Part shown: piece after piece, positions 26,902 through 35,842 of the stretch
Layout of the letters: each line of letters starts with the position of its first letter
Position numbering within the stretch: position 1 is the stretch's first letter
Origin: Phocicoccus schoeneichii
GTDB taxonomy: Bacteria; Bacillota; Bacilli; Staphylococcales; Salinicoccaceae
Assembly (NCBI RefSeq): GCF_014635565.1
Contig: NZ_BMDB01000001.1
Location: 558,001 to 622,000 of the forward strand
Direction of reading: 5' to 3'
Length of the DNA stretch: 64,000 nt
Translations under genes and position numbers: made by a program
Notes under the pieces: model-generated
Databases searched by the model: none
What the model was told of the DNA's origin: nothing
What the model saw: the letters and a program-made list of their open reading frames with translations, nothing else

Positions 26902-27767
26902 TAATATCGCTCCTTGTAGTTTTCTATTTCCTCATAAATTTGTAGATAGCTCTCGTATCTCGTCCTATTTATATCTTCAGATTCTACCGCACTCTTCACA
27001 CCACATTTGGGTTCGTTGATGTGATTACATCCACGGAATTTACAAGACTCACTCGGCATATCGAAATCTATGAAACAATATTTAAGTGCCTCTTTTTCTA
27101 TGTGCGTAAATTCTATAGTAGAAAACCCTGGTGTATCGGCAACAAGACCACCGTTCTTTTCAACGAGCTCTACATGTCTCGTTGTATGCTTTCCACGACC
27201 AAGCGCCTTACTCACCTCACCAGTTTCGAGTCCAAGTTTTGGTAATAATGTGTTAAGCAAAGTGCTCTTTCCAACCCCTGTTTGCCCTGCAAGTACTGAT
27301 AGTTTATCTGTAAAAACCTCTCTTAAATCTTCGTCAAAATGCTCTTTAGAAGTAAAGAATATCTTATACATTTTGTACGTTTCTTTTATCTTCTCAATTA
27401 ACGCTTCATCAGTATTTAAATCTTTTTTCGTAATAATTAACACGGGCTCAATATCAAATGATTCGCTATATGCAATAAAGCGGTCGGTCAGATAAAAACT
27501 GAAATCCGGACTTTTCAAACTCATCGTAATGAGCATTTGGTCGACGTTTGCAACTTGCGGTCTCTTCAGTGCATTCTTTCTTTCGTGAATAGTTGTGAGT
27601 GTACCTTCAGTTAAATTGTCTGATTCAAAATCAACAATATCCCCAACTAATGGGCTGTTCATTCCTGATTTACGAAATATGCCACGCGCCCGTGTTTGAT
27701 ATACCTCTTCATCTACTTTGATGTAATAAAATCCTGAGAGTGCTTTAATAATTCGTCCTGTTCTCAT
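26901..27767 (-). CDS. rsgA: Small ribosomal subunit biogenesis GTPase RsgA
   Basis: Circularly permuted GTPase for 30S maturation (YloQ/CpgA). An N-terminal OB fold precedes the G domain; G4 TKKD comes before G1 GQTGVGKSTLLN and G3 DTPGFS, the permuted order. The C-terminal zinc-binding cluster Cys-x-x-x-x-Cys...His...Cys is in CKFRGCNHINEPKCGVK. Length is 288 residues. In relatives the gene follows prkC directly; here a 5-kb block separates them, so it must have its own promoter in the short gap to the rhodanese gene. Confidence 0.96.
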   Translation of the reverse strand: MRTGRIIKALSGFYYIKVDEEVYQTRARGIFRKSGMNSPLVGDIVDFESDNLTEGTLTTIHERKNALKRPQVANVDQMLITMSLKSPDFSFYLTDRFIAYSESFDIEPVLIITKKDLNTDEALIEKIKETYKMYKIFFTSKEHFDEDLREVFTDKLSVLAGQTGVGKSTLLNTLLPKLGLETGEVSKALGRGKHTTRHVELVEKNGGLVADTPGFSTIEFTHIEKEALKYCFIDFDMPSESCKFRGCNHINEPKCGVKSAVESEDINRTRYESYLQIYEEIENYKERY

Positions 27768-27886
27768 GACACGCTCCTCTTATAATTTATCTATAATAGT
27801 ATATCAAATATCTGAATACCTATGGTATTTTGTTAAAATATATTATACTTATATTGCATGTATACACATAACTGGGAGGAATATTT

Positions 27887-28186
27887 GTGGAAGTACACAT
27901 TAATGAAATACCAAAACTTCTTAATGAAGATAATGTAGAAATTTTAGATGTAAGAGAAATTAACGAACTGAGTGAAGAAGGTTACATCGAAGGCACACGT
28001 CATACACCTATGTCAGAATTTGACGTTGAGACGGTTTCACTCGATAAAGACAAGAAATACTACATCATGTGTCGTGCGGGGGGTCGTAGCGCGAGAGTTG
28101 TAGAATACATGGAACATAATGGCTATGATGCAACGAACTTAGAAGGCGGCATCAGTGCATACGACGGAGAAAAATTATTTAAATAA
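27887..28186 (+). CDS. Rhodanese-like sulfurtransferase
   Basis: Single-domain rhodanese, 99 residues. The active-site loop is CRAGGRS in YYIMCRAGGRSARVVEY, with Cys at about position 65. The N-terminal VEILDVREINELSEEGYIEG is typical. The start is a GTG, chosen because GGGAGGAAT lies seven bases upstream. Six residues in the active-site loop suggest a sulfurtransferase, but the physiological acceptor cannot be told. It is a single-gene unit on the plus strand, divergent from rsgA and convergent with the TRAP operon. Confidence 0.9.
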   Translation: MEVHINEIPKLLNEDNVEILDVREINELSEEGYIEGTRHTPMSEFDVETVSLDKDKKYYIMCRAGGRSARVVEYMEHNGYDATNLEGGISAYDGEKLFK

Positions 28187-28191
28187 TATAA

Positions 28192-28227
28192 AAACCAGCA
28201 GAATTCACTAAAGAATTCTGCTGGTTT
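28192..28227. terminator. Bidirectional terminator between rhodanese and TRAP genes
   Basis: A perfect 15-bp stem (AAACCAGCAGAATTC / GAATTCTGCTGGTTT) with a 6-base loop between two convergent genes. A/T runs flank both sides. Confidence 0.9.
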
Positions 28228-28230
28228 ATT

Positions 28231-30264
28231 TTATGCTGGTGACACTTTTTCTTTTCTACTTTTAATAATGTTCAGTGCAAATATCACAATTACAATTGCG
28301 AGTCCGATGATATCCGTGATTGTTTCAGGGATAATCAGAGAAATTGCTGCTGCACCGATTAGGATTCTAAATAGCCAGTTTAAGTTTGTAGCAAAGTAAC
28401 CTTCAAGTGCTGCAGAAATCGCAACGATACCAATAACTGTGGTTGTCACAACGACCGCGACATCCATCATATTCGCAAGTGGATATTCTCTCGCATTCAT
28501 CGCAAGTCCTTCCACATTAATGAGTAATAATGATGGATCGAATACGAATACAAATGGGACTAAGAAACCAGCTAACGACAGTTTAAATGCTGCAAATCCT
28601 GTCTTCATCGGATCTCCACCTGAAATACCTGCACCCGCAAATGCCGCTAGTGCCACTGGTGGTGTTACGTTCGCGAAAATACCGAAGTAGAACACAAACA
28701 TGTGTGCAACAAGTACTGGCACTCCGTATTCAGCTAAAGCTGGTGCTGCCATAGTTGCTGTGATGATATACGCTGGAATTGATGGTAACCCCATTCCAAG
28801 TACGAGTGAAGCAATCATCGTGAAGAAACATGTAAGTAGTAATGAACCTGCGCCAAGTGCAGCAATTGCTGAAGCAAGTACTGAACCGAAGCTTGTTAGT
28901 GATACTACCCCAATGATGACACCAACAATCGCACAGGCAATCATAACTGACAGTGATTGTTTCGCACCAAGTTCAAGTGCCTCCAACACATCTTTAAATG
29001 ACATGCGCGTTGTTTTCTTAATCTGAGCGACTAAGATTGTGATACCAATCGTATAAATCGCTGCTCTACCGATTGGTAAGTTCAAGTAAAGCATATAAAT
29101 TAAAGCAACAATTGGTAATAGTAAATGTCCACGTTCTTTAAGTACTGTTGAAACTTGTGGTAATGCTGCTTTACTAATTCCAGTTAGGTTATTTCTACCT
29201 GCTCTAAAGTGAACCTGCATGATCACTGCACCAAAGTAAAGTAGTGCTGGGATTGCTGCTGCAAGTGCGATCGTAGAGTATTTAATTCCTGTAGTCTCTG
29301 CCATGATAAACGCACTCGCACCCATGATTGGTGGCAAGATTTGTCCACCAATTGAAGAACTTGCCTCAACGGCTCCAGCGAATGTTCTACCATATCCTAC
29401 TTTTTTCATTAGTGGAATAGTAAATGCACCTGTACTTACTACGTTTGCTACTGCCGCACCGTTGATACTACCCATGAACCCACTTGATACAACTGCTACC
29501 TTAGCAGGACCACCTTTATATCCTCCAGCTAATGCAAGTGCTAAATCGTTAAAGAATAACCCCATTCCAGACTTTTGTAAGAATGCACCAAATAAAATGA
29601 ACAGAAAGATAAAGTTCACAGATGCACCAATGGCTGTAGAATAAAGGCCTTCAGTCTTAGTGTATAAGTGTCCAAATACATCGCCAAAATCAAATGGACG
29701 TGTATATAGTAAGTTCGGCATAAAATCTAAGGAACTAATGAACGGGTAAATTAAGAACAGTAACGCAAGTATCGGAAGAATGAATCCCGTTACCCTTCTC
29801 GTTGCTTCAAAGATTAGCACAACAGTTAGGACCGCAAAGATTAGGTCCGTCGTATTTGGAATTCCACCACGTTCCGTTACGATTGCTGTGTAGTTAAATA
29901 CTATGTACCCTGCAGTCGCAAGACCAAGTAATGCTAAAACCCAATCATACCAAGGTGCTTTCGTTCTATCTGACGTTTTAAATATTGGGTAAAGTAAGAA
30001 GATTAAAGCAAGACCTACTGCAACATGAATCGCACGTGCTTGTAATGTTGGAATCGGATTAAAGACAATGTATATGTGAAACAATGAGTAAAATACTGCA
30101 ATAATCGATACAATCATTGCGACATGTTTCGATTTAAATACACGAGTTGTTGAATCTCGGTCATATTTTTCTAAAACTTCTTGAACATCAGCTTCTAGAT
30201 TTTCACCTTCTCTAGCTACGATATCTTCAGCTGTTATAACCTCTTTTTCGTCACGCTTCGTCAT
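28231..30264 (-). CDS. TRAP transporter fused permease (TAXI type)
   Basis: Fused small and large membrane subunits of a TRAP secondary transporter, 677 residues with some 16-19 predicted hydrophobic segments. A cytoplasmic N terminus of about 45 residues precedes the first helix. The DctM-like part contains GFMGSINGAAVANVVSTGAF, SSSIGGQILPPIMGASAF and GMGLPSIPAYIITATMAAPAL, typical of 4TM/12TM fusion permeases. It is preceded by its DUF1850 and TAXI-binding-protein genes, so the complete transporter is here. The substrate is unknown; characterised members import dicarboxylates or glutamate, sodium-coupled. Confidence 0.94.
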   Translation of the reverse strand: MTKRDEKEVITAEDIVAREGENLEADVQEVLEKYDRDSTTRVFKSKHVAMIVSIIAVFYSLFHIYIVFNPIPTLQARAIHVAVGLALIFLLYPIFKTSDRTKAPWYDWVLALLGLATAGYIVFNYTAIVTERGGIPNTTDLIFAVLTVVLIFEATRRVTGFILPILALLFLIYPFISSLDFMPNLLYTRPFDFGDVFGHLYTKTEGLYSTAIGASVNFIFLFILFGAFLQKSGMGLFFNDLALALAGGYKGGPAKVAVVSSGFMGSINGAAVANVVSTGAFTIPLMKKVGYGRTFAGAVEASSSIGGQILPPIMGASAFIMAETTGIKYSTIALAAAIPALLYFGAVIMQVHFRAGRNNLTGISKAALPQVSTVLKERGHLLLPIVALIYMLYLNLPIGRAAIYTIGITILVAQIKKTTRMSFKDVLEALELGAKQSLSVMIACAIVGVIIGVVSLTSFGSVLASAIAALGAGSLLLTCFFTMIASLVLGMGLPSIPAYIITATMAAPALAEYGVPVLVAHMFVFYFGIFANVTPPVALAAFAGAGISGGDPMKTGFAAFKLSLAGFLVPFVFVFDPSLLLINVEGLAMNAREYPLANMMDVAVVVTTTVIGIVAISAALEGYFATNLNWLFRILIGAAAISLIIPETITDIIGLAIVIVIFALNIIKSRKEKVSPA

Positions 30265-30274
30265 GTTATACCTC

Positions 30275-30748
30275 CTATAATCGAAGTAAATAAAAAATTA
30301 GTGGTGTGGACGCTACCTCTATCTCAACTGAACTATAGTCTTCATAAATTTCATATAACTTTAATTCATTAGAATCAAAATGAACTGTTGTTTGTACGTT
30401 ATTTGAGACATTAAGTAAAATTGGCGGTCTTAATTCATTGATTGTCAGTTCAACAAAACCATCATCATTTAATTTAGATATATATTTCACATCTGTTGGC
30501 ACACCTGCACCAAATGTTTTAAATGATGATTTTGTTAAGAAAAGTGCACCATCTCTTATTTCATAGGTCTCGAACCACTCTTCTTTTTCAACAGAATGAA
30601 TCCAATGAATCTCAAAAGAATCATTATAAATTTTTTCAACGTGTCCATTTTCCCCAGTAATTTTTAAATAATCGACCTTGATCAATATTAGAAAAAGGAG
30701 CATTAAGATAATGCTCCCAATTAAGATTAATTTTTTACTGCTCATCAT
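30275..30748 (-). CDS. DUF1850 protein of a TAXI-TRAP transporter
   Basis: Protein of about 157 residues with one N-terminal hydrophobic segment (KLILIGSIILMLLFLILI) and an extracytoplasmic beta-rich domain. IHWIHSVEKEEWFETYEI and SFKTFGAGVPTD are the conserved DUF1850 motifs. DUF1850 genes accompany TAXI-TRAP transporters, but their function is not known. The start overlaps the end of the TAXI gene by 14 bases; the second of two adjacent ATG codons is equally possible. Confidence 0.83.
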   Translation of the reverse strand: MMSSKKLILIGSIILMLLFLILIKVDYLKITGENGHVEKIYNDSFEIHWIHSVEKEEWFETYEIRDGALFLTKSSFKTFGAGVPTDVKYISKLNDDGFVELTINELRPPILLNVSNNVQTTVHFDSNELKLYEIYEDYSSVEIEVASTPLIFYLLRL

Positions 30749-31712
30749 AGTAGCGTTTTGCACCTGGGTGCAGTTCGCCTACTGAGATATTTTGTGCTTC
30801 TTCAAAGTTGATATCTTTTGCTGCCTGGTGAGAGTTTTCTAATTTGTCTAGGTTCTCAAATAGATATTTTGTAAGTTCATACACATCATCTTCACTTAAG
30901 TCAGAACGTACTACAAGTGCGTTTCTGATTGCAGCAGTTGGAATGTCTTCATCATTTCCATATGTTCCAGCTGGAATTGGTAATGATTCAAAGATAGGTA
31001 CGCTTTCTTTAAGCGTTTCAACTGCTTCAGCTTCGATTGGAACAATTTTTAAATCTACAGAGTTTTGAAGTTCCATCACTGATGCATTTGGTAATCCACT
31101 TGTCGTAAATGCAACATCGATCGAACCACTCTTAAGTGCGTCAGCAGCTTCAGCATATCCGAGATAGTCTACTTCTATGTCATCATATGTAATGCCATGT
31201 GCTTCTAACACTGCTTTCGTTGCGATTTCAACACCTGATCCTTGGTCACCTACAGCGACACGTTTACCTTTGATGTCATCGACACTTTCTACACCTGTTT
31301 TACCAGTTGTGATGATTTGAACATAGTTTGGATAGAGGTTTGCTAAAATTTGAACGTTGTCTATTTTTTCAGTAAATCCATCTGTACCTTCAAGTGCTTG
31401 AAGTAATGCGTCACTCATAACAAATGACATTTCAACTTTTTCTTGCGCCATTAAATTTAAGTTCTCAACAGACGCACCAGTGGTTTGCGTTCTTGAGTTA
31501 ATGCCAAACTCTTTAGAGTAACCGTCTGCAAGTGTCGTTGCGATAATGTTATATGGACCAGAAGATCCACCAGTCGCGATCGTAAGGATACGTGTATCTA
31601 AGCCTTTTGTATCCTTATCTCCTCCATCGCTACTTTCTTTGTTGTCGTTACCACATGCCACTAAAACTAAGGTAACAGCAACTAATAAAAACATAACTAT
31701 ACGTTTGTACAT
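30735..31712 (-). CDS. TAXI family TRAP solute-binding lipoprotein
   Basis: Extracytoplasmic solute receptor of the TAXI group, 325 residues. The signal peptide MYKRIVMFLLVAVTLVLVAC ends in a lipobox (LVAC, Cys20), so the mature protein is anchored in the membrane by lipid. A Ser/Asp/Gly linker follows. The family motif is ILTIATGGSSGPYNIIATTLA, and GKRVAVGDQGSGVEIATKAVLEA lies in the middle. The start is fixed by GGAGGTATAAAT before the ATG at 31712. It is the first gene of the TAXI-DUF1850-TRAP operon. Confidence 0.93.
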   Translation of the reverse strand: MYKRIVMFLLVAVTLVLVACGNDNKESSDGGDKDTKGLDTRILTIATGGSSGPYNIIATTLADGYSKEFGINSRTQTTGASVENLNLMAQEKVEMSFVMSDALLQALEGTDGFTEKIDNVQILANLYPNYVQIITTGKTGVESVDDIKGKRVAVGDQGSGVEIATKAVLEAHGITYDDIEVDYLGYAEAADALKSGSIDVAFTTSGLPNASVMELQNSVDLKIVPIEAEAVETLKESVPIFESLPIPAGTYGNDEDIPTAAIRNALVVRSDLSEDDVYELTKYLFENLDKLENSHQAAKDINFEEAQNISVGELHPGAKRYYDEQ

Positions 31713-31742
31713 ATTTATACCTCCAATTTCAAGTTTAATTAA

Positions 31743-31771
31743 ATTATACCCTAAATACAAATATATGAAAA
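31743..31771 (-). promoter_or_regulatory. Promoter of the TAXI-TRAP operon
   Basis: Minus-strand -35 TTTTCA (weak), 17-base spacer and -10 TATAAT preceded by GGG, 30 bases before the lipoprotein start. Confidence 0.5.
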
Positions 31772-31794
31772 CGCTTGAATTCAGAAAATTAAAA

Positions 31795-31820
31795 AAGACA
31801 CTCAAAACTTTGAGTGTCTT
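31795..31820 (-). terminator. Intrinsic terminator of the P450 gene
   Basis: An 11-bp stem (AAGACACTCAA / TTGAGTGTCTT) with a T run on the minus strand, ten bases past the P450 stop. It separates the P450 from the TAXI-TRAP operon. Confidence 0.9.
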
Positions 31821-31830
31821 AGTCTTAATA

Positions 31831-33099
31831 TTATGAGCGGTCTACGTTTTCACGTACGTTCGAAATGATCATTCCGCTGTTTACGTATCCTGGGATACTA
31901 TTTAAGTTAACATCCATGTCTTGTTCTGGTACATCGTAAACAATTTTGTTTGCGAAGTATTTGAATGATTCTTCCATGATGATTACTGTGATCCACTCAC
32001 CAGCACAACGGTGGTTAGTCCAGTAGTCTCCGCCACCTTGCGGAATAAGGTCGAATGGTGATCCATCCCAATCTAAGAATCTTTCTGGGTTGAATTCATT
32101 TGGATTATCCCATAATTTTGGATCATGAGTTGTTCCGTAAATATCAATAACAAGTGATTGATCCGCTGGTAATGTTACCCCATCAATTTCAACTTCCACT
32201 TTCGTTTTACCAGGTAAGAATGGTACGAATGGGAAGAAGCGACGTACTTCTTGACTGAACATATAAGGATAATCTTTAACTGTTTTCATTTTTTCAACTG
32301 CTTCAGGGTGTTTATGAAGTGCAAGTACTCCATAAGAAATGAAGCGGTTGATTGCGATTAATGGACGGAATGTGTTCATTAAGTCTATCGCACATAATCT
32401 AGAATCCATTTGATTTCCTTCATAGTCAGTCCATCTAGCGAACTCATAAAGTGCAGTTCCTTTTGGAGGGTGAATTTCACCTTTACGTGTTTTGATTACT
32501 TGATCTTCTAACCAGTCTTCAACACGTTTACGTGCAGCTTTAGATGATCTGTATCCTTTAAATGCGCCACCTAGACCTTTGAATGAGTCAATCATGATAT
32601 CCATGTCTGTAGCAATTTGTTCGATTTCAGATTCTGGAGCTTGTACTCCCGCCCAACGTGTACCAACACGAGTTAATAGAATGATTGATTCACGGTATAC
32701 GTTAACTTCATCCATTTGCTCCATGCGCTCTGTGTTAGCCATCCAGAAGTTACGTGTTAATTCACGTACATACTCAAGGTTACCCTCAGTCATTAATGAC
32801 ATGAATAAAGCTTTTCTGTCAATGTGTTGTTTTCCTGTTGTTGTATGAATTGCACCTTTTCCGAATAGTGTATTTACAACACGTTTAGGTAATGTGCCCT
32901 GACGCTCAATCTTATCGTTATCGTAAAACAGTTCAGCTGCTTCTTTCCCGTTAAGTACAACGAATGATTTACCACCTAACGCGCGTGTTTCAAACACATT
33001 TGTGCCGAGGCGTTCTCTTTGATTACTTGTATATAAGTAACCTTCGCGCATCACTTTTAATGTGTTGTCTAAACCTTTGTCTCTTTTTAAAGTTGCCAT
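31831..33099 (-). CDS. oleT: OleT-like CYP152 cytochrome P450 (fatty-acid decarboxylase)
   Basis: Peroxygenase-type P450 of 422 residues, the same length as OleT (CYP152L1) of Jeotgalicoccus and collinear with it from the N terminus MATLKRDKGLDNTLKV onward. OleT uses H2O2 to decarboxylate fatty acids to terminal alkenes, with some alpha/beta hydroxylation. Residues important in OleT fall at the same numbers here: Phe79, His85 (GKGAIH), Arg245 (MNTFRPL, binds the carboxylate) and the haem ligand Cys365 (TNHRCAGEW). His85 distinguishes decarboxylating members from the Gln of the Bacillus hydroxylase. The start has GGAGG 8 bases upstream. The gene has its own promoter and terminator. The family assignment is firm; the alkene activity is inferred. 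Confidence 0.93.
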   Translation of the reverse strand: MATLKRDKGLDNTLKVMREGYLYTSNQRERLGTNVFETRALGGKSFVVLNGKEAAELFYDNDKIERQGTLPKRVVNTLFGKGAIHTTTGKQHIDRKALFMSLMTEGNLEYVRELTRNFWMANTERMEQMDEVNVYRESIILLTRVGTRWAGVQAPESEIEQIATDMDIMIDSFKGLGGAFKGYRSSKAARKRVEDWLEDQVIKTRKGEIHPPKGTALYEFARWTDYEGNQMDSRLCAIDLMNTFRPLIAINRFISYGVLALHKHPEAVEKMKTVKDYPYMFSQEVRRFFPFVPFLPGKTKVEVEIDGVTLPADQSLVIDIYGTTHDPKLWDNPNEFNPERFLDWDGSPFDLIPQGGGDYWTNHRCAGEWITVIIMEESFKYFANKIVYDVPEQDMDVNLNSIPGYVNSGMIISNVRENVDRS

Positions 33100-33132
33100 A
33101 ATTTATTCCTCCACTTGAAGTTTCCATAATCA

Positions 33133-33162
33133 ATTATACAAATAACTGTCTCACAGTGCCAA
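33133..33162 (-). promoter_or_regulatory. Promoter of the P450 gene with internal palindrome
   Basis: Minus-strand -35 TTGGCA (33157-33162), 18-base spacer, -10 TATAAT (33133-33138). The spacer holds an inverted repeat ACTGT-n3-ACAGT (33145-33157) abutting the -35 box, a possible operator. Confidence 0.6.
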
Positions 33163-33165
33163 TAT

Positions 33166-35082
33166 TTACTCGTTTTCTACTACTTCTTCTATAATCTTTT
33201 CTCCATCGACTTCAACTTTATACTTTCCATCCTCGCCTTCCTCTAATGCGAGAGTGATTGTATGCTTACGGTCTTCAGTGATTTCAAATTCTTCTAGGAT
33301 CTCGTCGTAGTCGTGATCCTTATCATCGATATAGATTTTAACTTTACTTGGTTTTTTATCTTTTTTACTTGATGAATAAGGAATTTCGATATTGAGTTGA
33401 TATTGTGTGATTTCTTTCGGCTCCTTACCTTTTGAAACGATTAAATTGATTGGTGAACCTGGTAAAAATGATCCATAACTTGGATCTTGACTCACGATTG
33501 CACCACTTTCAATTTCCTCATCGTATATTTCATTGATGACATTTACTTTGAAGCCAAGCGATTCTAACTCGTTTCTAGCATCTGTTAACTGCCATCCAAC
33601 GTAGTTAGAAATTTCAACAGGTTCTACACCATCACTCACCGTAAGTGTCAGTGTCTCGTTCTCAGGGAAGATAGATACTCCGCTTCGAATCGACTGCTTC
33701 ATAATTTCACCAGCTGGCACGTCATTACTGTATTCTGTCTGTATATCTACCTTATCAAACTTCAGTGCATCAATATCTGATTGAACACTTTCCAACTTAC
33801 TTCCGACAAAATCCCCCATAGTATAAGGTTCAGGACCCTTAGAAACGATTAAATCAACTGTTGAACCTTCCTCTAGTACTGCTCCTTTTTTAGGTGCCGA
33901 CGCAATGACATTACCAGAAGCGAAATCATCATTGTACTCTTCAGTCACTTCACCTAAAACAAGATTCATCTCGGTTAGTCTTGCTTCAGCATCCGCCTGG
34001 GACATTTCGCTTAAATCAACTAGTTCTACAGTATTCGGTTCTTTCGGCCATAGTAGATAAATCACAGCGGCTAAAGAAACGAGTACAAATAGAAGGAAAA
34101 GAACCCACGGCCAAATACGTTTCTTTTTCTTTTCAGGCTCTTCTTGAACAGGTGCTACTACTGGTTCTTTTTCTTTTGCTTCAACCTTTGGTGTATCTTC
34201 TTTTAAAGGTACTGGAATTGGTGCTGGACGATTCTCAGGTTCTTTTCTACCCTTTTGAAGATAATGAATCGTCTCATTTCTATAGTTGAGTAATACTTGA
34301 ATGACTTCCCTAACATTTGAGTAACGGTTCTCAGGTTCTTTCTCTGTACATTTGAGTACAATGTTTTCAAGTCCCACTGGCGTTTCTCTGTAGTCATTAA
34401 TATTCGGAATATCATCTTGGATATGTTGTAAGGCGACAGATACTTGTGTTTCTGCTTGGAATGGTAATTCACCAGTTATTAGCTCAAATAGCATGATACC
34501 AAATGAATATATGTCTGCGCGTTCGTCTGCACTTTTACCTTTTGCTTGTTCTGGTGAAATGTATTGTACAGATCCCATCACTTGGTTTGTCTCTGTGAGA
34601 CGTGTTTCACTAAGTGCCTTCGCAATACCAAAATCTGCGATTTTTATATTCCCTTTTTTATCAATTAAAATGTTTTGTGGTTTAATATCTCTGTGAACAA
34701 TACCTCTGTTATGGGCGTGTTCAATACCACTTAAAACACTGATAGATAACTCAATAATCTTTTCAAAATCAATTGGATTGTTTTTGTTTATATATTCTTT
34801 TAAGTTTGAACCATCCACATATTCAGTTACTAAAATATTGTATTCATCTGAATCATCCACATCTAATACCGTTACAATATTTGGATGAGATAATTTAGTT
34901 ACGTTTTGTACTTCACGTTGGAATCGCTCTACAGTTTTTTCTTTATTATACGGATCCGCCTTGATGAGTTTTACTACGACTTCTCTATCTAGGATAATAT
35001 CCTCTGCAAGATAAACAGAACTCATTCCACCGCCAAGATACTTTTTAAGTAAATATCTATCGGCTATAATTTTTTCAGTCAT
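33166..35082 (-). CDS. prkC: PASTA-domain Ser/Thr protein kinase
   Basis: Membrane eukaryote-like kinase (PrkC/Stk1) that senses muropeptides or lipid II. The kinase domain covers residues 10-270: glycine loop LGGGMSSVYLAED, Lys38, catalytic HRDIKPQN (Asp132) and DFG at 150-152. A Pro/Lys linker leads to one transmembrane helix at about 323-345 (WPWVLFLLFVLVSLAAVIYLLW). Three PASTA repeats follow (roughly 352-556), each closing with VSKG or SDG, then a C-terminal beta domain. Length is 638 residues. It shares one base with stp, its phosphatase partner. Confidence 0.97.
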   Translation of the reverse strand: MTEKIIADRYLLKKYLGGGMSSVYLAEDIILDREVVVKLIKADPYNKEKTVERFQREVQNVTKLSHPNIVTVLDVDDSDEYNILVTEYVDGSNLKEYINKNNPIDFEKIIELSISVLSGIEHAHNRGIVHRDIKPQNILIDKKGNIKIADFGIAKALSETRLTETNQVMGSVQYISPEQAKGKSADERADIYSFGIMLFELITGELPFQAETQVSVALQHIQDDIPNINDYRETPVGLENIVLKCTEKEPENRYSNVREVIQVLLNYRNETIHYLQKGRKEPENRPAPIPVPLKEDTPKVEAKEKEPVVAPVQEEPEKKKKRIWPWVLFLLFVLVSLAAVIYLLWPKEPNTVELVDLSEMSQADAEARLTEMNLVLGEVTEEYNDDFASGNVIASAPKKGAVLEEGSTVDLIVSKGPEPYTMGDFVGSKLESVQSDIDALKFDKVDIQTEYSNDVPAGEIMKQSIRSGVSIFPENETLTLTVSDGVEPVEISNYVGWQLTDARNELESLGFKVNVINEIYDEEIESGAIVSQDPSYGSFLPGSPINLIVSKGKEPKEITQYQLNIEIPYSSSKKDKKPSKVKIYIDDKDHDYDEILEEFEITEDRKHTITLALEEGEDGKYKVEVDGEKIIEEVVENE

Positions 35083-35822
35083 TATGTTCTACCATCTTTC
35101 AACTGTGCAAGGATTACACTTATATTATCTTTCGACTTCAAAGACACCGCTTCATTTACTAAATCTTCAGTAATACGATCCACATCATTTCCCTTATACA
35201 CAATGTTGTGGAGTGTCTCTTCATTCATTTTATCTGTCAAACCATCTGAAGCGAGAAGTAGATAGTCATACTGTCTATTTCTAAGTTTAAAGACATCTGG
35301 TTGGACGAGTCTCGTAGTTCCAAGTGCTTTAGTCACAATATTTCTTTGTGGATGAACGAATGCTTCTTCTTGTGTAATTTCACCTGATTCAACAAGCATG
35401 TTTACAAATGTATGATCTTTCGTCACCTGTAAAATTTCTCGTTTTTGTAATGCATATACACGAGAGTCTCCAATATTTAAAACATATATTGATTCGTCAG
35501 TAATCACTGCCATTGCAAGTGTTGTACCCATGTTATGTTCTGTAGTTTCTTCATTTGAATATAAATAAAGTGCTCGATTTGTTTTTATCACTAAATCTCT
35601 TAAGAATGGTTCTAGCTCTTGCTCATTAAAAAAGTTTGAATTTATCCATGTTTCTTCGATTTTATCGATGACAAATTGAGCGGCAACTTCACCTTTTTCA
35701 TGGCCACCCATTCCATCTGCTACAAGAAGTAGCATTTGATCAGTCTTATTTTTAAACACACCGATACGGTCTTCATTTAATTCTCTATAGTTACCTGTAA
35801 TACTCTTCGTACTAATGTTCAC
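35082..35822 (-). CDS. stp: PP2C-type Ser/Thr phosphatase
   Basis: Manganese-dependent PPM phosphatase (PrpC/Stp) that reverses PrkC phosphorylation. Metal-binding aspartates are in NEDRIGVF, LLVADGMGGHEKGE, LNIGDSRVY, LLASDGLTDKM and SKDNISVIL. Length is 246 residues. It lies directly after rsmB (20 bases). In Bacillus subtilis rlmN sits between rsmB and the phosphatase; it is absent here. Confidence 0.97.
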   Translation of the reverse strand: MNISTKSITGNYRELNEDRIGVFKNKTDQMLLLVADGMGGHEKGEVAAQFVIDKIEETWINSNFFNEQELEPFLRDLVIKTNRALYLYSNEETTEHNMGTTLAMAVITDESIYVLNIGDSRVYALQKREILQVTKDHTFVNMLVESGEITQEEAFVHPQRNIVTKALGTTRLVQPDVFKLRNRQYDYLLLASDGLTDKMNEETLHNIVYKGNDVDRITEDLVNEAVSLKSKDNISVILAQLKDGRT

Positions 35823-35842
35823 AATTGACCTCCCTAAGAAGA

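Noticed and set aside
27768-27886. Riboswitch or small RNA between rsgA and the rhodanese gene
   Set aside because: The 119 bases show only AT-rich promoter-like sequence and no stable stem.
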